Source: Vespa crabro
Lineage: Eukaryota > Arthropoda > Insecta > Hymenoptera > Vespidae
Assembly (NCBI RefSeq): GCF_910589235.1
Contig: NW_025813595.1
Location: forward strand, 2,728,001 to 2,792,000
Length of the DNA stretch: 64,000 nt
Direction of reading: 5' to 3'
How positions within the stretch are numbered: position 1 is the first letter of the stretch; each line of letters begins with the position of its first letter. Of the stretch, positions 13,425-26,670 are shown piece by piece. The notes below the pieces were generated by a model, which saw only the letters and a list, made by a program, of their open reading frames with translations, was not told the DNA's origin and searched no databases. A program made the position numbers and the translations under genes.

Positions 13425-14065
13425 CGATAATAACGATAATAAAATTAATAATAATAAAGATAATAACAATATTAACGATAATATCGACAATAACGATAAT
13501 AAAAATAATAATAGTAATAGCAATAATAACGATAATAAAGATAATAGCGATAATAATAATAACGATAATAAAGATAATAATTCTAAGAATAATATATATA
13601 ACATTGATACTAACGTTAATAACGATAATACTAATAACAATAATTACAATAAAAACGTTTATTATGGTAAGAACGATAATAATATTAATAATAATAACCG
13701 TAATAACGATTATTACGATATAAGTATAATAATAAAAGTAATAACAACAATGTTAAAAATAATAAGTATAATAAAGATAATAACTACAATAATAGTAGTA
13801 ATAATGAAAGTAATAACAATAATAGCCATAAAACGATTTTAACGATAATAATTATAACGATAATAACGATAATAATAATAATATTATTAATATTAATTAA
13901 GATGATATCGATATTAATAATTGTAATAATAACAATAATAACGATCGTAACGATAATAGCGATTATAATAAAAACGATAATAACGATAATAATAATAATA
14001 TTATCGTTAGTAACAATAATAATGAAAACGATGTTTATAATTGTAATAATAATAACGATTATAAC
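13425..14065. repeat. FY family block, copy 2
   Basis: Direct copy of 61655-62240. Both carry AATAATAGTAATAGCAATAA, AATAATTCTAAGAATAATAT, ATATAACATTGATAC (13597), ACGTTAATAACGATAATACT or variant, then the Y module ending in GATGTTTATAATTG (about 14029). Related, more diverged copies lie inside both E blocks (7505 and 55450). Confidence 0.85.
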
Positions 14066-14351
14066 GATAATAACGATAATAATGATAATAACGATAATAA
14101 TTATAATAATAAAAGGAACAATAATATCGATATTAACGATAATAAGAATAATATTAATAACGATATTAAAAATAATAACAATAATAACGATAATAATAGT
14201 AGAAATAATAACAATAATAACGATAATAAAGATAACAATAATATTATTGACGATAACAATGATAATATTAATATAAATAATAACGATAATAACGATTAAA
14301 ACGATAGTAGCGATAATAAATATAATAACGACAATAATAATAATAATAATG

Positions 14352-14383
<32 letters not shown>

Positions 14384-15214
14384 GATAATAACGATAATAA
14401 CATTAATAACATCAGTAATAATAACAATAATATCAATAATAACGATAATAACGACAATAATAATAAAAATAATATCGATAATATCGATAATTATAATAAT
14501 AATATTAACGATAATTTCAGTAATTATATTAATACTAATAACAATAATAACGATAATAACGATAAAAAAGAGAATAACGTTAATATCGATAATAACTATA
14601 ATAATAATAACGAAAATAACGATAATAATGATATTAACGATAATAATAATAATAATAATAATATCGATTACAACGATGATAACGAAAATAAAAATAATAA
14701 CGATAATAATAGTTATAATAATTGCCATAATAATAACGTTAATTACAATAATAACGATAATAATAATAGTAATTTTAAAAATAATAGCAATAATAAGAAT
14801 AATAATGATAATAACATATACGATTTTAACGACAATAGTAATAATAATAATAACGATAATAAAGATAATAACGATAATAATAGCTGTAATGTTAGGAATA
14901 ATAACAATAATAACGATAATAAAGTTTATGACGATAACAATATTATTCATAATAACGTCAATAGAAATAATAATAATAATGACGGTAATATCGATATTAG
15001 TAGTAATATTAATAACGATAATAACGATAATTACGATAATAATAATAATAATAATAATAAAGATAATAACGATAGTAACAATAATGACGATAATAATAAT
15101 AAAAATATTAAAGATAATAACGAAAATTATAAAAATAATAATAGCAATAATAAAAATAATATCGATAATATCGATAATAATGAAATTAATAATGATAGTA
15201 ATAGCAATAATAAC
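14066..15214. repeat. Satellite between blocks with a Q-family fragment
   Basis: Degenerate triplets, with (AAT)6-GAT-(AAT)9 at 14333-14380. At about 14870-15010 there is a Q-family fragment (GCTGTAATGTTAGGAATAAT, GACGATAACAATATTATTCA). A - strand frame stays open for about 1.2 kb but encodes only Ile/Val/Asn. No gene is supported. Confidence 0.75.
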
Positions 15215-15345
15215 GATATTAAAGAAAATTGTATTAACATTAGTAACGAAACAACGATATTAACATTTATAATAATAATAATAAAAACGAAAGTAAGTAC
15301 AATATCGGTGACAACTATAATATTAATAAAAATAATCACGATAAT
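15215..15345. repeat. N family, copy 2
   Basis: AAAGAAAATTGTATTAACAT, AAAACGAAAGTAAGTACAAT and GGTGACAACTATAATATTAA (GGTGAC at 15307-15312). It matches 5250-5380, 24570-24690, 30805-30930 and 57280-57400. Confidence 0.75.
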
Positions 15346-15440
15346 AACGATAATAACGACAATAATAATACTAATAATACCGATAATAACGATATCAATG
15401 GCATTATCGATATTAACGTTTATAATAATAATCTTATTAA

Positions 15441-16080
15441 AGATAAGAAAGATAATAACGATACTAACAATAACAGCGATAATAATAATAACGATATTAA
15501 GGATAATATCGTTAATAATTATAAAAATATTCACGATAGTATCGATAATAATAATAACGACAAAAACAATAATAACGATAATAACTATAATAAAATTTAT
15601 AATAATAACGATAATAACGATTATAACGTTAATAATAATAATAACAATATTATTGATAATAGCAATGATAATAATAGTAATAATATAGGTAATAATAATA
15701 AGAGAGTTCCTAACGATAATAATAATGTGACAATAACGATAATAATGAATATGATGATAAGAAAGATAATAATACTTATAATATTAAAAATAATAACCAC
15801 AATAACGATCATAATGATAATAATAGAAGTAATAATAACAATATTAAGAATAATAACTTTAATAACGATTATAACGATAATAGTATTAGCAATAATAACA
15901 GTTATAACATTAATAACAATAATAATGCATATAACATTGTTAACGATAATAATATTAAAGATTTTAACGATAATAACCATAATAATAATAATAATAATGA
16001 AGATAACAACGATATTAACGATAATAATAACAGTAATAAAAACAATAATGACGATAATACCGTTAACAACGATAATAACG
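15441..16080. repeat. Duplicated block O, copy 1
   Basis: Direct copy of 31693-32295. Shared order: AATAACGATACTAACAATAA or variant, GATATTAAGGATAATATCG, AATATTCACGATAGTATCGA, AAAATTTATAATAATAACGA, CGATTATAACGTTAATAATA, AATAGCAATGA, ATGATGATAAGAAAGATAAT, AATGATAATAATAGAAGTAA or variant, AATATTAAGA, and GATAATAATATTAA. A third, partial copy lies at 24795-24960. Confidence 0.85.
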
Positions 16081-16097
16081 ATAATAACGATGCTAAC

Positions 16098-16350
16098 AAT
16101 AATAACGATAATAATAACAACAACAGAAGCAATAATAACGATAATAACTATAGTTTACTTATAATAATAACGATGATAACGATAAAAATTATAATAACAA
16201 TATTAACGATAATAACAATGATAATAACAATAATATTAAAGGTAATGACGATAAAAAAGTATCTAACGTTAATAATAATAAAGGCAATAATAATGATAAT
16301 AATAGAAGTAATACTAAATATATTAAGAGTAATAACTATAAAACGATTAT
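16098..16350. repeat. Duplicated block P, copy 1
   Basis: Direct copy of 29868-30125, with high similarity across about 250 bp: AATAATAACAACAACAGAAG or variant, CTATAGTTTACTTATAAT or variant, GGTAATGACGATAAAAAAGT, ATCTAACGTTAATAATAATA and AGAAGTAATACTAAATATAT. A continuation after an insertion in copy 1 (about 16350-16790) is at 16790-16925, matching 30140-30240. Confidence 0.85.
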
Positions 16351-17119
16351 AACAATAACAGTAGTAGTAAGAATAACAATACTAACAATAATAACGAAAA
16401 TAACGATTATAAAAATGTTGACGATAATAATATTAACGATAATAACAATAATAAGCATAATAATTAATATAATTATATTAAAGATAACAACGATAATAAC
16501 GATAATAATGACAATAATAGAAAACAATCATGACGATAATAACGTTAACAAAGATAATACCGATAATAACGATAATAACAATAATAATAATAGTAATAAT
16601 TAATTTAATAACGATATTTACAATAATATGGAAAATACCAATAACAATAAAAACGATAATAAAAATTATAATCCTAATAACGATATCAATATGTATAAAA
16701 ATAACAATAATACTGATAATAACGAGAATAACAAAAATGATAGTAGTAATAATAACAATAATATCACTAATAACGATAATAACGATATTAACGATAATAA
16801 TAGTTGTAATAATTACAATAATAACAATTATAGCGATAATAAGGTTATTACCGATAATAAGGATAATTATAATATTCATAATAACTATAATACGGATATT
16901 ACGGATAATAATAATAACGATAATAACGATAATAACGATAATATCAATAATAATAATATTATTATAAACGATATATTCGAAAATAATGATAATCATAATA
17001 ACATTAATAACAATAATAACGATAATAACAACAATATTAACGATTATAATATTAATAATAATATCGATAATAACGATAATAATGATAATCACGATAATAA
17101 TTATAACAACAATACAAAT
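16351..17119. repeat. Satellite with AB-family site
   Basis: Degenerate triplets. The AB words (ATTACCGATAATAAGGATAA, TTATAATATTCATAATAACT, ACGGATATTACGGATAATAA) lie at 16848-16915 and match 30178-30245 closely and 21630-21695 and 12370-12425 less closely. ATAATCCTAATAACGATATC (16669) recurs in variant form at 60130. No gene or RNA is visible. Confidence 0.75.
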
Positions 17120-17345
17120 AATAACGATAAGAAATATAATACAAATAACAATAATATCGTTGACAATGAAAATAACGATAATTATAATAATAATATATAG
17201 ATAATAAGGATTATAACGATAAGAACGAACATAACTATAAAAAAGTAGATAACGGCAAATATAATAATAATAATAACGATAATGAAAATGACGATAATGA
17301 CGATAATAACGATTATAATAATAAAGATAGTAACGATAATAGTAA
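17120..17345. repeat. ML family, copy 2 (partial)
   Basis: Holds only the second half of the module: GATAAGAAATATAATACAAA, AATAATATCGTTGACAATGA, ATAATAAGGATTATAACGAT, AAGAACGAACATAACTATAA, AGATAACGGCAAATATAATA and the AATGAAAATGACGATAATGA run. It is closest to 31313-31530, with which it shares the AATGAAAATGACG subtype. Confidence 0.8.
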
Positions 17346-18339
17346 TAATAATAATATAGATAATAAAGATAACAACAATATTAACAATAATAACGATAAT
17401 AATAATAATAATATATCGATAATAAAGATAACAATTGTTATATAGATAATAACGATATTATCGATAAAAATAATAATGATATTAACGATAAAATAGATAA
17501 TAATAATAGGAAAATAAACGATAATATCGATAAAAATAGTAAATATAATGACAATAAAAACAAAAATAACGAAAATGACGTATATAATATTAACGATAAA
17601 AACGATAATAGTAATAATACAAATATCGATAGTAACAAAAATAACGATAATAAGGATAATAACGATAATAATAACAGCAATCATAACGATTTTAAAGTTA
17701 AGAACGATAATAATAATAATATTAATAACAATAATAACATTATCAACGATAACAATAATAAAAACGTTAATAATAATAATCATAATAAAGATATTAACGA
17801 TAATAACAACAATAATAATTATAGCAATAATAATAATAGTAACTATACGAACGATAATATCGATAATAACGATAATAATGATAATAACGATAATGAAGAT
17901 AATCACTATAATATCGATTATAACAATAATAATAATAACGATAATGACGATAATAATAAAAATAATAACGATAATAACGATAATTACGATAATGACGATA
18001 ATATTAATAACGATAATAACGTTAATAACGTAAATAAAGGTAATAATAATAGTAATAATAACAATAAGAAGGATAATAAAGATAATAACGATTATAATAT
18101 TAACGATAATATCGACATTATTAATAATAATAACAAAGATAATTATGATAATAACGATAATAAAAGTAATAATAATAAAGATAACAATATTAACGATAAT
18201 AATGGTAATAATGATAATAACAATAATAACGATAATAACGTTAATAATAATATCGATAATAACCATAATAGCAATAATAATAATTACGATAAGAACGTAA
18301 ATAACGATAATAATAATAATAATAATATTAATAATAATA
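17346..18339. repeat. Satellite with W-family site
   Basis: Degenerate triplets. The segment at about 17965-18035 (TTACGATAATGACGATAATA, TAACGATAATAACGTTAATA, ACGTAAATAAAGG) recurs at 29155-29225 and 38670-38745. The - strand frame running through here is open for about 1.3 kb but encodes only Ile/Val/Asn, so I do not call it a gene. Confidence 0.75.
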
Positions 18340-18537
18340 GCGATAATAACGATATTAACGACTATAACGGTAATAATTATAACAATAATAACGATAATAT
18401 CGATATTATTGATAATATCGATAATAATTATATTAATAATAACTATAATAACGATAATAAGGACAATAAAATAAACAATAATAACTGTATTAACAAAAAT
18501 ATTAAGGACAATTGTAACGATAATAACGATAATAAAA
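18340..18537. repeat. Duplicated block J, copy 1
   Basis: Direct copy of 58357-58550 with no net indel between landmarks and about 7 differences in about 190 bp by eye. Shared words: GCGATAATAACGATATTAAC, CGGTAATAATTATAAC, ATAAGGACAATAAAATAAAC, AATAATAACTGTATTAA and ACAATTGTAACGATAATAA. Confidence 0.88.
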
Positions 18538-18861
18538 ATAGTAATTATAACGCTAATAGCAATAATAACGATAATAATGATAATATTAAATACGATAATA
18601 TCGATCAATTCGATAATAATAATAACAATATTAACAATTATATCAACAAAAATAATATCAATAATAACAATAATGAAATTAATAATTTTAATAACGATAA
18701 TAATAAAATTATTATTAATAACAATAATAAAGATAAAAACGATAATAAAAATAATAACTTTAATAAAGAAAATAGTAACATTATTCTATTAATAATAATA
18801 ACGATAATAACGAAAATAATGATAATAACGATGACATTAATAATGGTAAAACCTATAATAA

Positions 18862-19621
18862 CGATGTAACGATAATAATAACAAAAATAATAACGATAAT
18901 ATTGATAATAATAATAATAATATTAATAGAAATAATATAGATAATGTAGATAATAACAATAATAATGATAATGATAATAAGGATAATACGATAGTAACGA
19001 CAATAATAATTATAATAACATTAAAAGAGATAATATCTATGTCAACGATAATAATAATAACAATAATATCAATGAAAACGATAGTAACGTTAATAATAAT
19101 ATAACAAAAAAAGGATAATAAGAATAATAATAAAAATAATAACAATAATAAAGATTATAACGACATTAATAAGAAAAAAAATAATAATAATAATAATATC
19201 GATGATAACGATAATAACTATAATAATAATATTATTCATGACAATAATACCAATAATAACGGTAATAAGTATACTAATAAATACGATAAAGTCTATAATA
19301 TCCATAAGATTATTAACAATTTTAGCGATTAAATCGATAATAATGATAACAATATTAACAATAATATCGATAAAATTAATAACAATATTAACGATAATAT
19401 CCATAAAAATAATAATAATAATAATAATAAAAGTAATAACGATAGTAAAGATAAAAACAATGATAATAATAATAACGATAATAAGGATAATAAAGTTAAT
19501 AAAAATAATTATAATAAAGATAACAACGATATTGACGCAAGTAGCGATAATAATATTTACAATGAGAAAGATAATTACGATAATAATGATATTAGCGATA
19601 AAAATTATAATAATGATAACA
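18862..19621. repeat. Duplicated block H, copy 1
   Basis: Direct copy of 34286-35215. Shared order: GATGTAACGATAATAATAAC, AAAAATAATAACGATAATAT, GTAGATAATA or variant, AAAGAGATAATATCTATGTC or variant, AACGATAGTAACGTTAATAA, TAACAAAAAAAGGATAATAA, ATTCATGACAATAATACCAA, GTCTATAATATCCATAAGAT or variant, TTATTAACAATTTTAGCGAT, AAAGATAATTACGATAATAA. Copy 2 has about 170 bp more in its first third. Confidence 0.87.
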
Positions 19622-19677
19622 ATAATAAAAACGATAATAATAAAAATAATAATAATAACGATAATAAGGATAATAGC

Positions 19678-20192
19678 ACATGGAATAATAATACTAATAA
19701 TTATAATAACGATAATAATGATAATAACGATTATAATAACAATGATAATACCGATAATGGTATTAGTAATAATATCGATAATAACGATATTTATGATAAT
19801 AATAATAACAATAACATAGAAAAGAACGATATTATCTATAATAACGATATTAATAATAACGACTATAATAACAACTATAATAACGATGAAACGATAAAAA
19901 CAACAACAATATGACCGATAATATTGATAATAATAATAATGATAATAGCAATAATAACGATAATGAAGATATTAACGATAATAATGATAATGATAATAAC
20001 GATAGTAATAATAATAATGATATCAAAATAACAATAATTACCATAATGACTATAATGACGATACTAATAATAACGATAATGACGATGATAATAATATCTA
20101 TAATAAAGTTAATAACGATAAAAATAATTATAATAATAACGATAATAACGATATCAATGATAATAACGATAATAGCGATAATAATGATAATT
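19678..20192. repeat. Duplicated block AC, copy 1
   Basis: Direct copy of 36539-37048, with a third, shorter version at 34100-34290. Shared: CATGGAATAATAATACTAAT or variant, ATACCGATAATGGTATTAGT or variant, ATAGAAAAGAACGATATTAT, ATAATAACGATATTAATAAT, AACGATGAAACG, AATGACTATAATGACGATA, AATAATATCTATAATAAAGT or variant. Confidence 0.82.
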
Positions 20193-20951
20193 ATAATAAC
20201 GATATTAACGACAATAATAATAATAATAATAATATCGTTAAAACGGATAATAAGTACGTCACTGATAATAATAATAACAATAATGTCAATAAAAACGATA
20301 ATAACGTTTCTAATAATAAAAATTTTGACGATTTTAACGATATTACCATAATAGCAATAACGATAATAAGGATAAAAATCTTAACAATAATAACGATATT
20401 AAAGATTTTAACGATAAACATAATAAGGATATTAAGTGTTGTAACGATAATAATGATAATAATAATAATAATAATAACATTAATAAAGTTAATACCGTAA
20501 ATACCGATAATAGCGATAATACTTATAGTAATTATAACGAATATAACGATAATAACGATATTATGAAATTAATAATAATAATAATATCGATAATAATGAG
20601 TATAACGATTCTAACTATATTAACTATAAGAACGACAATAATATTAATAATAATAATGAAAATAATAATACCGTTAATGACGATAATAGCGATAATAGTA
20701 GTAGATGTAATATCAATAATAACAATAATATCGATATAAAGATAATAACGATAATAATATTAACGATTATAACGAAAATAGTAATAATAATGCGATAATA
20801 ATAATAGCCATAATAATGATAATTATAATAACGATAATAACGACAATAACGATAATAATGATAATAATCATAACAATAATAACGATATTAAAGATTATAA
20901 GGATAATAATAATAAGGATAATATCGATAATAACGAAAGGAATAATAATTC
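20193..20951. repeat. Satellite between blocks
   Basis: Degenerate triplets with a few more mixed stretches (GTTAAAACGGATAATAAGTA at 20238, AAGTGTTGTAACGATAATAA at about 20434). No partner copy, gene or RNA recognised. Confidence 0.7.
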
Positions 20952-22010
20952 AATATCGATAGTAACAATAATTACGACAAAGACGATAGTAACGATAATA
21001 ATAATAACGATAATAACGATCATAAAGTTAATAATAAAAATCATATTAAAGATAATAACGCTAATAACAATACTAACGATAATAGCAATAATAATAATAA
21101 CGATATTAAGGATACTATCGGTAATAATTGTAACAATATTAACAATAAAAACGATAATAATAATAACAACAAAAACATTAATAACGATATTAATTATAAC
21201 AAAATTTATAATAATAACAACAATGACGATAATAATGATAATAATAGAAGTAATAATATCGATATTATGAGTATTAAATATAATAATGATTATCATGATA
21301 ATAGTAGTAGTAATAATAACAGTAATAACAATAATAACGATAATAACAATTATAACAATGTTAACGATAATAATATTGACGATAATAACAATAATAACCA
21401 TAATATTATTAATAATAATAATAAAAGTAACAACGCTATTAACGATAATAATGACAGTAATAATCATAATAATAACGAAGATAACGTAAACAATGAAAAT
21501 ACCGATAATGACAATAATAATAATAGTATTAATTACGAAAACGACGATATTAACGATAATAACAGTAGTAATAATAACAATAATAATTGTAATAATAACA
21601 ATAATAACAATTATAGCGATAATAATGTTATTACCGATAATAATGATAATTATAATATTCATAGTAACTATAATAAGAATATTACCCATAATAATAATAA
21701 CAATAATAACGATAATAACGATAATAACAATTATAATAGAAGTATTAATAACAATATTAAGAATAATAACAATAAAAACGATAATAACAATAAAAATAGT
21801 ATTAATATAAAAAGTAATAATTAAAATAACGATAAAAAAGATTTTAACGATAATAATAATGACTATAAATAAGATAATATCGATAATAATAATAAAAATA
21901 TTAACGATAATATCGATAATAATAATAACATTAATAACTATAATTACGAAAATAACGATTATATCGATAATAATAATAAGAGTAATAATAACCATAATAA
22001 AGATAATAAA
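20952..22010. repeat. Duplicated block B, copy 2
   Basis: Partner of 975-1790. It has about 330 bp extra at 21400-21730, which holds an AB-family site (21630-21695: GTTATTACCGATAATAATGA, ATTCATAGTAACTATAATAA). After the insert the two copies rejoin at TAGAAGTATTAATAACAATA (about 21737). This shows block B was interrupted by another satellite module or that copy 1 lost one. Confidence 0.85.
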
Positions 22011-22230
22011 GACACAATAATAATAATAATAATAAGGATAATAAAGTTTATAACGATAGAAATAATAGAAAAATAACAATAATATCAATAATAATGTTAA
22101 AAAAGATAATAAAGATAATATCGTTAATAATAATAACGATAATAATGATAATAGCGATAAAAAAAATAACGATATTAACGATATTATTGACAATATTAAA
22201 GATAATAATGATAATAATGTTAAAACGATA

Positions 22231-22247
22231 ATAATTATCATAATTAT
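22231..22247. repeat. Palindromic core D, copy 2
   Basis: ATAATTAT-C-ATAATTAT, followed by AGTAGTAATAACGTTAATAA and, about 50 bp on, by ATAATAAAATTCATAACGTT. Upstream GACAATATTAAAGATAATAA is shared with cores 1, 3 and 4. Confidence 0.85.
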
Positions 22248-22747
22248 AGTAGTAATAACGTTAATAACGTTATTAAAAATAGAAATAATAATGATAATAT
22301 AGATAATAATAATAAAATTCATAACGTTAATAACGTTAATAACGATAATAACGGTAAAAATAGTAAAAGTGATAACTCTAATAACGATTAAAAAGGAAAT
22401 AATAATAATAAGAATATCGAAAGTAACGATAATAACGGTAAAAACGATAATAATAATAGTAATAATACTAGTAATAATAATAATGGTTATTACGATAATA
22501 ACAATAATAATAATAGTTATAATAGCATTATAATAATAATAACGATAACAAAGATAATAACGATATCTATAATAACGATAATATAGACAATAAAAATAAC
22601 AATATTAATATCATTTATAACTATAATAACGATGATAACCATAATGACGATAATATCGATATTAACGATGATAATAATAATAATAATAAAGATAATAACG
22701 ATATTTTCGATAATAACGATAATAACGCTAATAATATTTCAAATAAC

Positions 22748-22835
22748 GACATTAATAACTTTAATAAATATAATAACGATATGGTATTATCGATACAGGC
22801 GACAATAGTAGTAATAGTAATAACGATAATAACGA
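22748..22835. repeat. U family, copy 2
   Basis: GACATTAATAACTTTAATAA, ATATGGTATTATCGATACAG and GCGACAATAGTAGTAATAGT, followed by AATAACG. This is the GGTATT subtype of the eight-copy U family. Confidence 0.8.
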
Positions 22836-22966
22836 TCATAACGACAATAAAAATAATCATAATAAAAATAATAACGATATAATCGAAAATAATGATAATA
22901 ACGATAATAATAATAACAATAATAACGATAATAAATATAATAGAGATTATGACGGTAATGGAGAAA

Positions 22967-23016
<50 letters not shown>

Positions 23017-23879
23017 TATAATAATAATAATATTAAAGATTACAACGAAAATAAAGATAATAATAGCAGTAATAATAACAATAATAACGATGATAATAAA
23101 AATAATAATAATAATAATAAGGACAATAACGATAATATCGATAATAATAATATGAATATTGATGATAATAACAATTATAGTAATATTGATAATAACGAAA
23201 TTAACGATAATGACGATAATAATAATAATATTAACAACGATTATAAGAATAATAAGGATAACATCGAGAATAATAACAACAATAATATCGATAATAGCGA
23301 TAATAACGATAATAATAATAATAATTTCAAAGGTTATAACGATATTAACTAAAATATCGGTAATCATGATAATAACGATAATAATAATAATAATAATAAT
23401 AATAACATTAAGAACGGTAATAACGATTATAATGATAATATCTATATTAACGTTATTATCAATAAGAGTAATAGTAATAATAGAGATATAGTAATAATAA
23501 TGTTAACAATTATAACGATAATAACTATATTAAAAATAATAATAATGTACGATAACAAGGATAACAACAACAATAATAAAAGTATACTAGGGAAATTATG
23601 GATTATAATGATAACAGCGTCAGTAAGAATAATAATATTTTCGATAATAAGGATAATGACAATAATAATAATGACGATATTAACGATAATATCGATTATA
23701 GTAATAACGATATTAACGACAATATTAATAATAATAATTACGATAATAATGATATTAAAGAAAATAAATATAGTAATAATATCGATAATAACTATAATAA
23801 CGATAGTAATGATAATAATTTTAACGCAAAAACGATTTTAAATATTTTAACGATATTAATAATAAGTATAATAACGATA
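22836..23879. repeat. Satellite with a pure (AAT)16 tract
   Basis: Degenerate triplets. A perfect AAT run of exactly 16 units lies at 22969-23016, flanked by GGAGAAAGT and TATAATAATAATAATATT. AAAGTATACTAGGGAAATTATGG-type mixed sequence at about 23579-23601 departs briefly from the triplet pattern. No gene or RNA is visible. Confidence 0.75.
22969..23016. repeat. Perfect (AAT)16 microsatellite
   Basis: 48 bases, 16 uninterrupted AAT units. It is one of six perfect tracts in the window that all have exactly this length. Confidence 0.95.
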
Positions 23880-24520
23880 ATAATGATACTAATAATAATA
23901 ATAATAAAAATAAAAAAAATAATTTGCATAATAACGATAATAAGTGGTAATGTTAAGAATAATAACAATAATAACGATAATAACGATTATGACGATAACA
24001 ATATTATTGATAATAATGTCAATAGTAATAATAATAATAATAACTATAAGATCGATTTTAACGATAATAACTATAATAACGGTAATAACTATAATAACGA
24101 TAATAACTATAATAACGAAAATTACGATAATAACGAATATAATAATAACGATAATGATGATAATAGCAGTAATATTAATTAGGACAATAACGATATATAC
24201 GATAATAATTATAATAAAAATAAAGATAACAACGATAGTAACAATAATAACAATAATATTTATAACAATACTAATATTAATATTGTTATTGAAAATTAAA
24301 ATAATAATAATAGCAATAATAACGATAACATCGATAATAACGATAATAATAATAACGATAATAACGATAAGAATAATAATAAAATATCGATAGTAACAAT
24401 AATAACGACAAAGACGACAATAACGACAATAATAATAATGATAATGACGATGATATTAATAACGATCATATCGTTAATAACGATAATAATAATAATAATA
24501 ATAATAGCAATAATAACGAT
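23880..24520. repeat. Duplicated block Q, copy 2
   Basis: Partner of 11590-12180: AATTTGCATAATAACGATAA, AGTGGTAATGTTAAGAATAA, TTATGACGATAACAATATTA, AAATAAAGATAACAACGATA, ATATCGATAGTAACAATAAT and GACAAAGACGACAATAACGA (24407). Confidence 0.85.
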
Positions 24521-24569
24521 ATTAACGATAATAACGATAATAATAAAAACAACATTAATAACGATATCA

Positions 24570-24690
24570 AAGAAAATAGTAATAACAATAGTAATGAAAA
24601 CAATGATAACAATATTTATAATAACAATAATAATATCGAAAGTAATTAAAATAAGGGTGACAACTATAATATTAATAACAATAATAACGA
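24570..24690. repeat. N family, copy 3
   Basis: AAAGAAAATAGTAATAACAA, then TAAGGGTGACAACTATAATA, with GGTGAC at 24656-24661. It directly precedes a partial block O. Confidence 0.75.
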
Positions 24691-24794
24691 TAATAACGAT
24701 AATAACAATATTAATAATACTAATAATAACGATAATAACGATATTAATGGCAATATCGATTATAACTGTAATATTAATAGTCATATTGAAGATA

Positions 24795-24960
24795 ATAACG
24801 ATAATAACCTTACTAACGATAATAGCGATAATAATATTAACAATATTAAGGATAATATCGTTAATAATTGTAACAATATTCTCGATAATATCGATAATAA
24901 TAATAACAACAAAAACAATAATAACGATAATAACTATAATATAATTTATAATAATATCGA
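24795..24960. repeat. Block O, partial copy 3
   Basis: CCTTACTAACGATAATAGCG, ATATTAAGGATAATATCGTT, ATTGTAACAATATTCTCGAT and AACAAAAACAATAATAACGA match 15441-15600 and 31693-31850. The order N then O here is the same as at 15215-16080, so N and O may form one larger unit. Confidence 0.78.
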
Positions 24961-24985
24961 TAATATTGATAATAACGATAATAAT

Positions 24986-25200
24986 AAGTAAACTATTGTA
25001 TCAATAATAACGATAATAACGATAATAATATAAACGATAATGAATGTATAATAATAATAATAACGATAACAACGAAAAATACGATAATAACGTTATTGAT
25101 AATAACGATAATGTTAATAACGATAATAATAATGGTACTAATAACAATAATAATAACATTAACGATAATAATAATATTAATGATAATAATAATAATACTA
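24986..25200. repeat. Duplicated block R, copy 1
   Basis: Direct copy of 42298-42520: AAACTATTGTATCAATAATA or variant, AACGAAAAATACGATAATAA, ATTGATAATAACGATAAT and ATAATGGTACTAATAAC. Confidence 0.8.
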
Positions 25201-25822
25201 ATAATAAAAACTGTAATAACTATATTTACGATAATATAGATAATAATAATAGTAATAATAACGATAATAACGATTATAATGGCATTAATAATAATAATAA
25301 TAAGATTAATAAAAATAACAATAATTTTAACAATATTTACGATATTGACGATGATAATAACAATAATAACGATAACAATGATGATAAAAATAATAATAAA
25401 AATATCAATAATAAAGTTAATTACGATAATAAAGTTAATAAGTATAATAATAATAACAATAATATGGATGGAACTATGATAACGATAATAACGATAATAA
25501 TAATAATAATAAAAACGATAATATTTATAACAACGATGATAACGAATATATTAAAATAATAAATAACGATAATTACGTTAAAAACGATAATAATAATTCG
25601 AATTATAACGATAATAACGATAATAATAACAATAGTAGGATCAATAATACGGATAATAAAGATATTAACGATATTAATAATAACAATAATGAAAATAAAT
25701 ATAATAATAATGATAATAACGTTAGTAACGATATTATTAATAAGTTTGAAAACGATTATAATGATATTAACGATAACAACAATAATAATAATAATAACAT
25801 TAACAGGGATAATAAGTTTATA
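25201..25822. repeat. Satellite between blocks
   Basis: Degenerate triplets. It ends in AACAGGGATAATAAGTTTAT, just before the 36-bp palindrome. No gene or RNA is visible. Confidence 0.7.
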
Positions 25823-25858
25823 TAATATTATTATATAATATATTATATAATAATATTA
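25823..25858. repeat. Perfect 36-bp AT palindrome
   Basis: Two exact 18-base arms with no loop: the left arm is TAATATTATTATATAATA and the right arm is its reverse complement. I checked all 18 base pairs. The base pairs on either side of it (25822/25859 and 25821/25860) do not match. It contains only A and T and is off the triplet rhythm. Homology between blocks Z1 and Z2 begins inside its right arm (about 25853), so it marks a duplication breakpoint. It could form a cruciform. Confidence 0.95.
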
Positions 25859-26245
25859 ATAACGATATAGATAAACATAACCATAATAATAGTAATAATA
25901 ATAACAATAATATCATTAAAGATGTAAAGAAAGTTATTGCCGAAAATATTAATAACAGTAATAACGATAATAACGATAATAGCGATAATGATTATATCGA
26001 TAATATTAATTATAATAATAACAATATTAACAGTAATAACAATTATAATACTGACCATAATAACGATAATAACGTAAATAACGAAAACAAAAGTAACAAT
26101 AATATTGATAATAACGATAATACCGATAATAACGTTAACAATAATAATAATAATAATAATAACAATAATTATAATAAAAACGATGATAGCTATAATGAGG
26201 AAAATAATAATAATTATAATAATAATACGACCGACATAAACGAAA
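25853..26245. repeat. Duplicated block Z, copy 1
   Basis: Direct copy of 57781-58190: GATATAGATAAACATAACCA, AGTTATTGCCGAAAATATTA, AACAATTATAATACTGACCA or variant, AACGTAAATAACG, AACAATAATATTGATAATAA, and AGCTATAATGAGGAAAATAA (26188). The internal AAT run is 7 units here (26140-26160) and 16 in the partner. Confidence 0.87.
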
Positions 26246-26670
26246 ATTACAAGATAACAACGATGATATAGATAATAACGATAATAACGATAATAATAAT
26301 AACTATAATAACGATAAAAATGATAATAACGATAACAATAATAAGAATAATAACAATAATAATAATATTAACAATAATGAGGATAATATAAGTAAAAAAT
26401 CATTAATGACGATAACAATATTAATAATAATAATATTAGCAATAACAACGATAAGAACGATGTTATCTATAATAATAATAGAAGTAAAATCGATAAAATC
26501 GATAATATTAACAATAATAAATATAATAAAGATGATAACGGTAATAACGATAATAACGATAGTAATAATAGTAATAATAACTGTGATAACAAAAATAGCG
26601 ATAATAACGCAAATAACGATAGTAAGAATAACGATTACAACGATTATATCGATAATAATAATTACAATAT
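26246..26670. repeat. Satellite between blocks
   Basis: Degenerate triplets leading into the tandem duplication. No partner copy, gene or RNA recognised. Confidence 0.7.
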
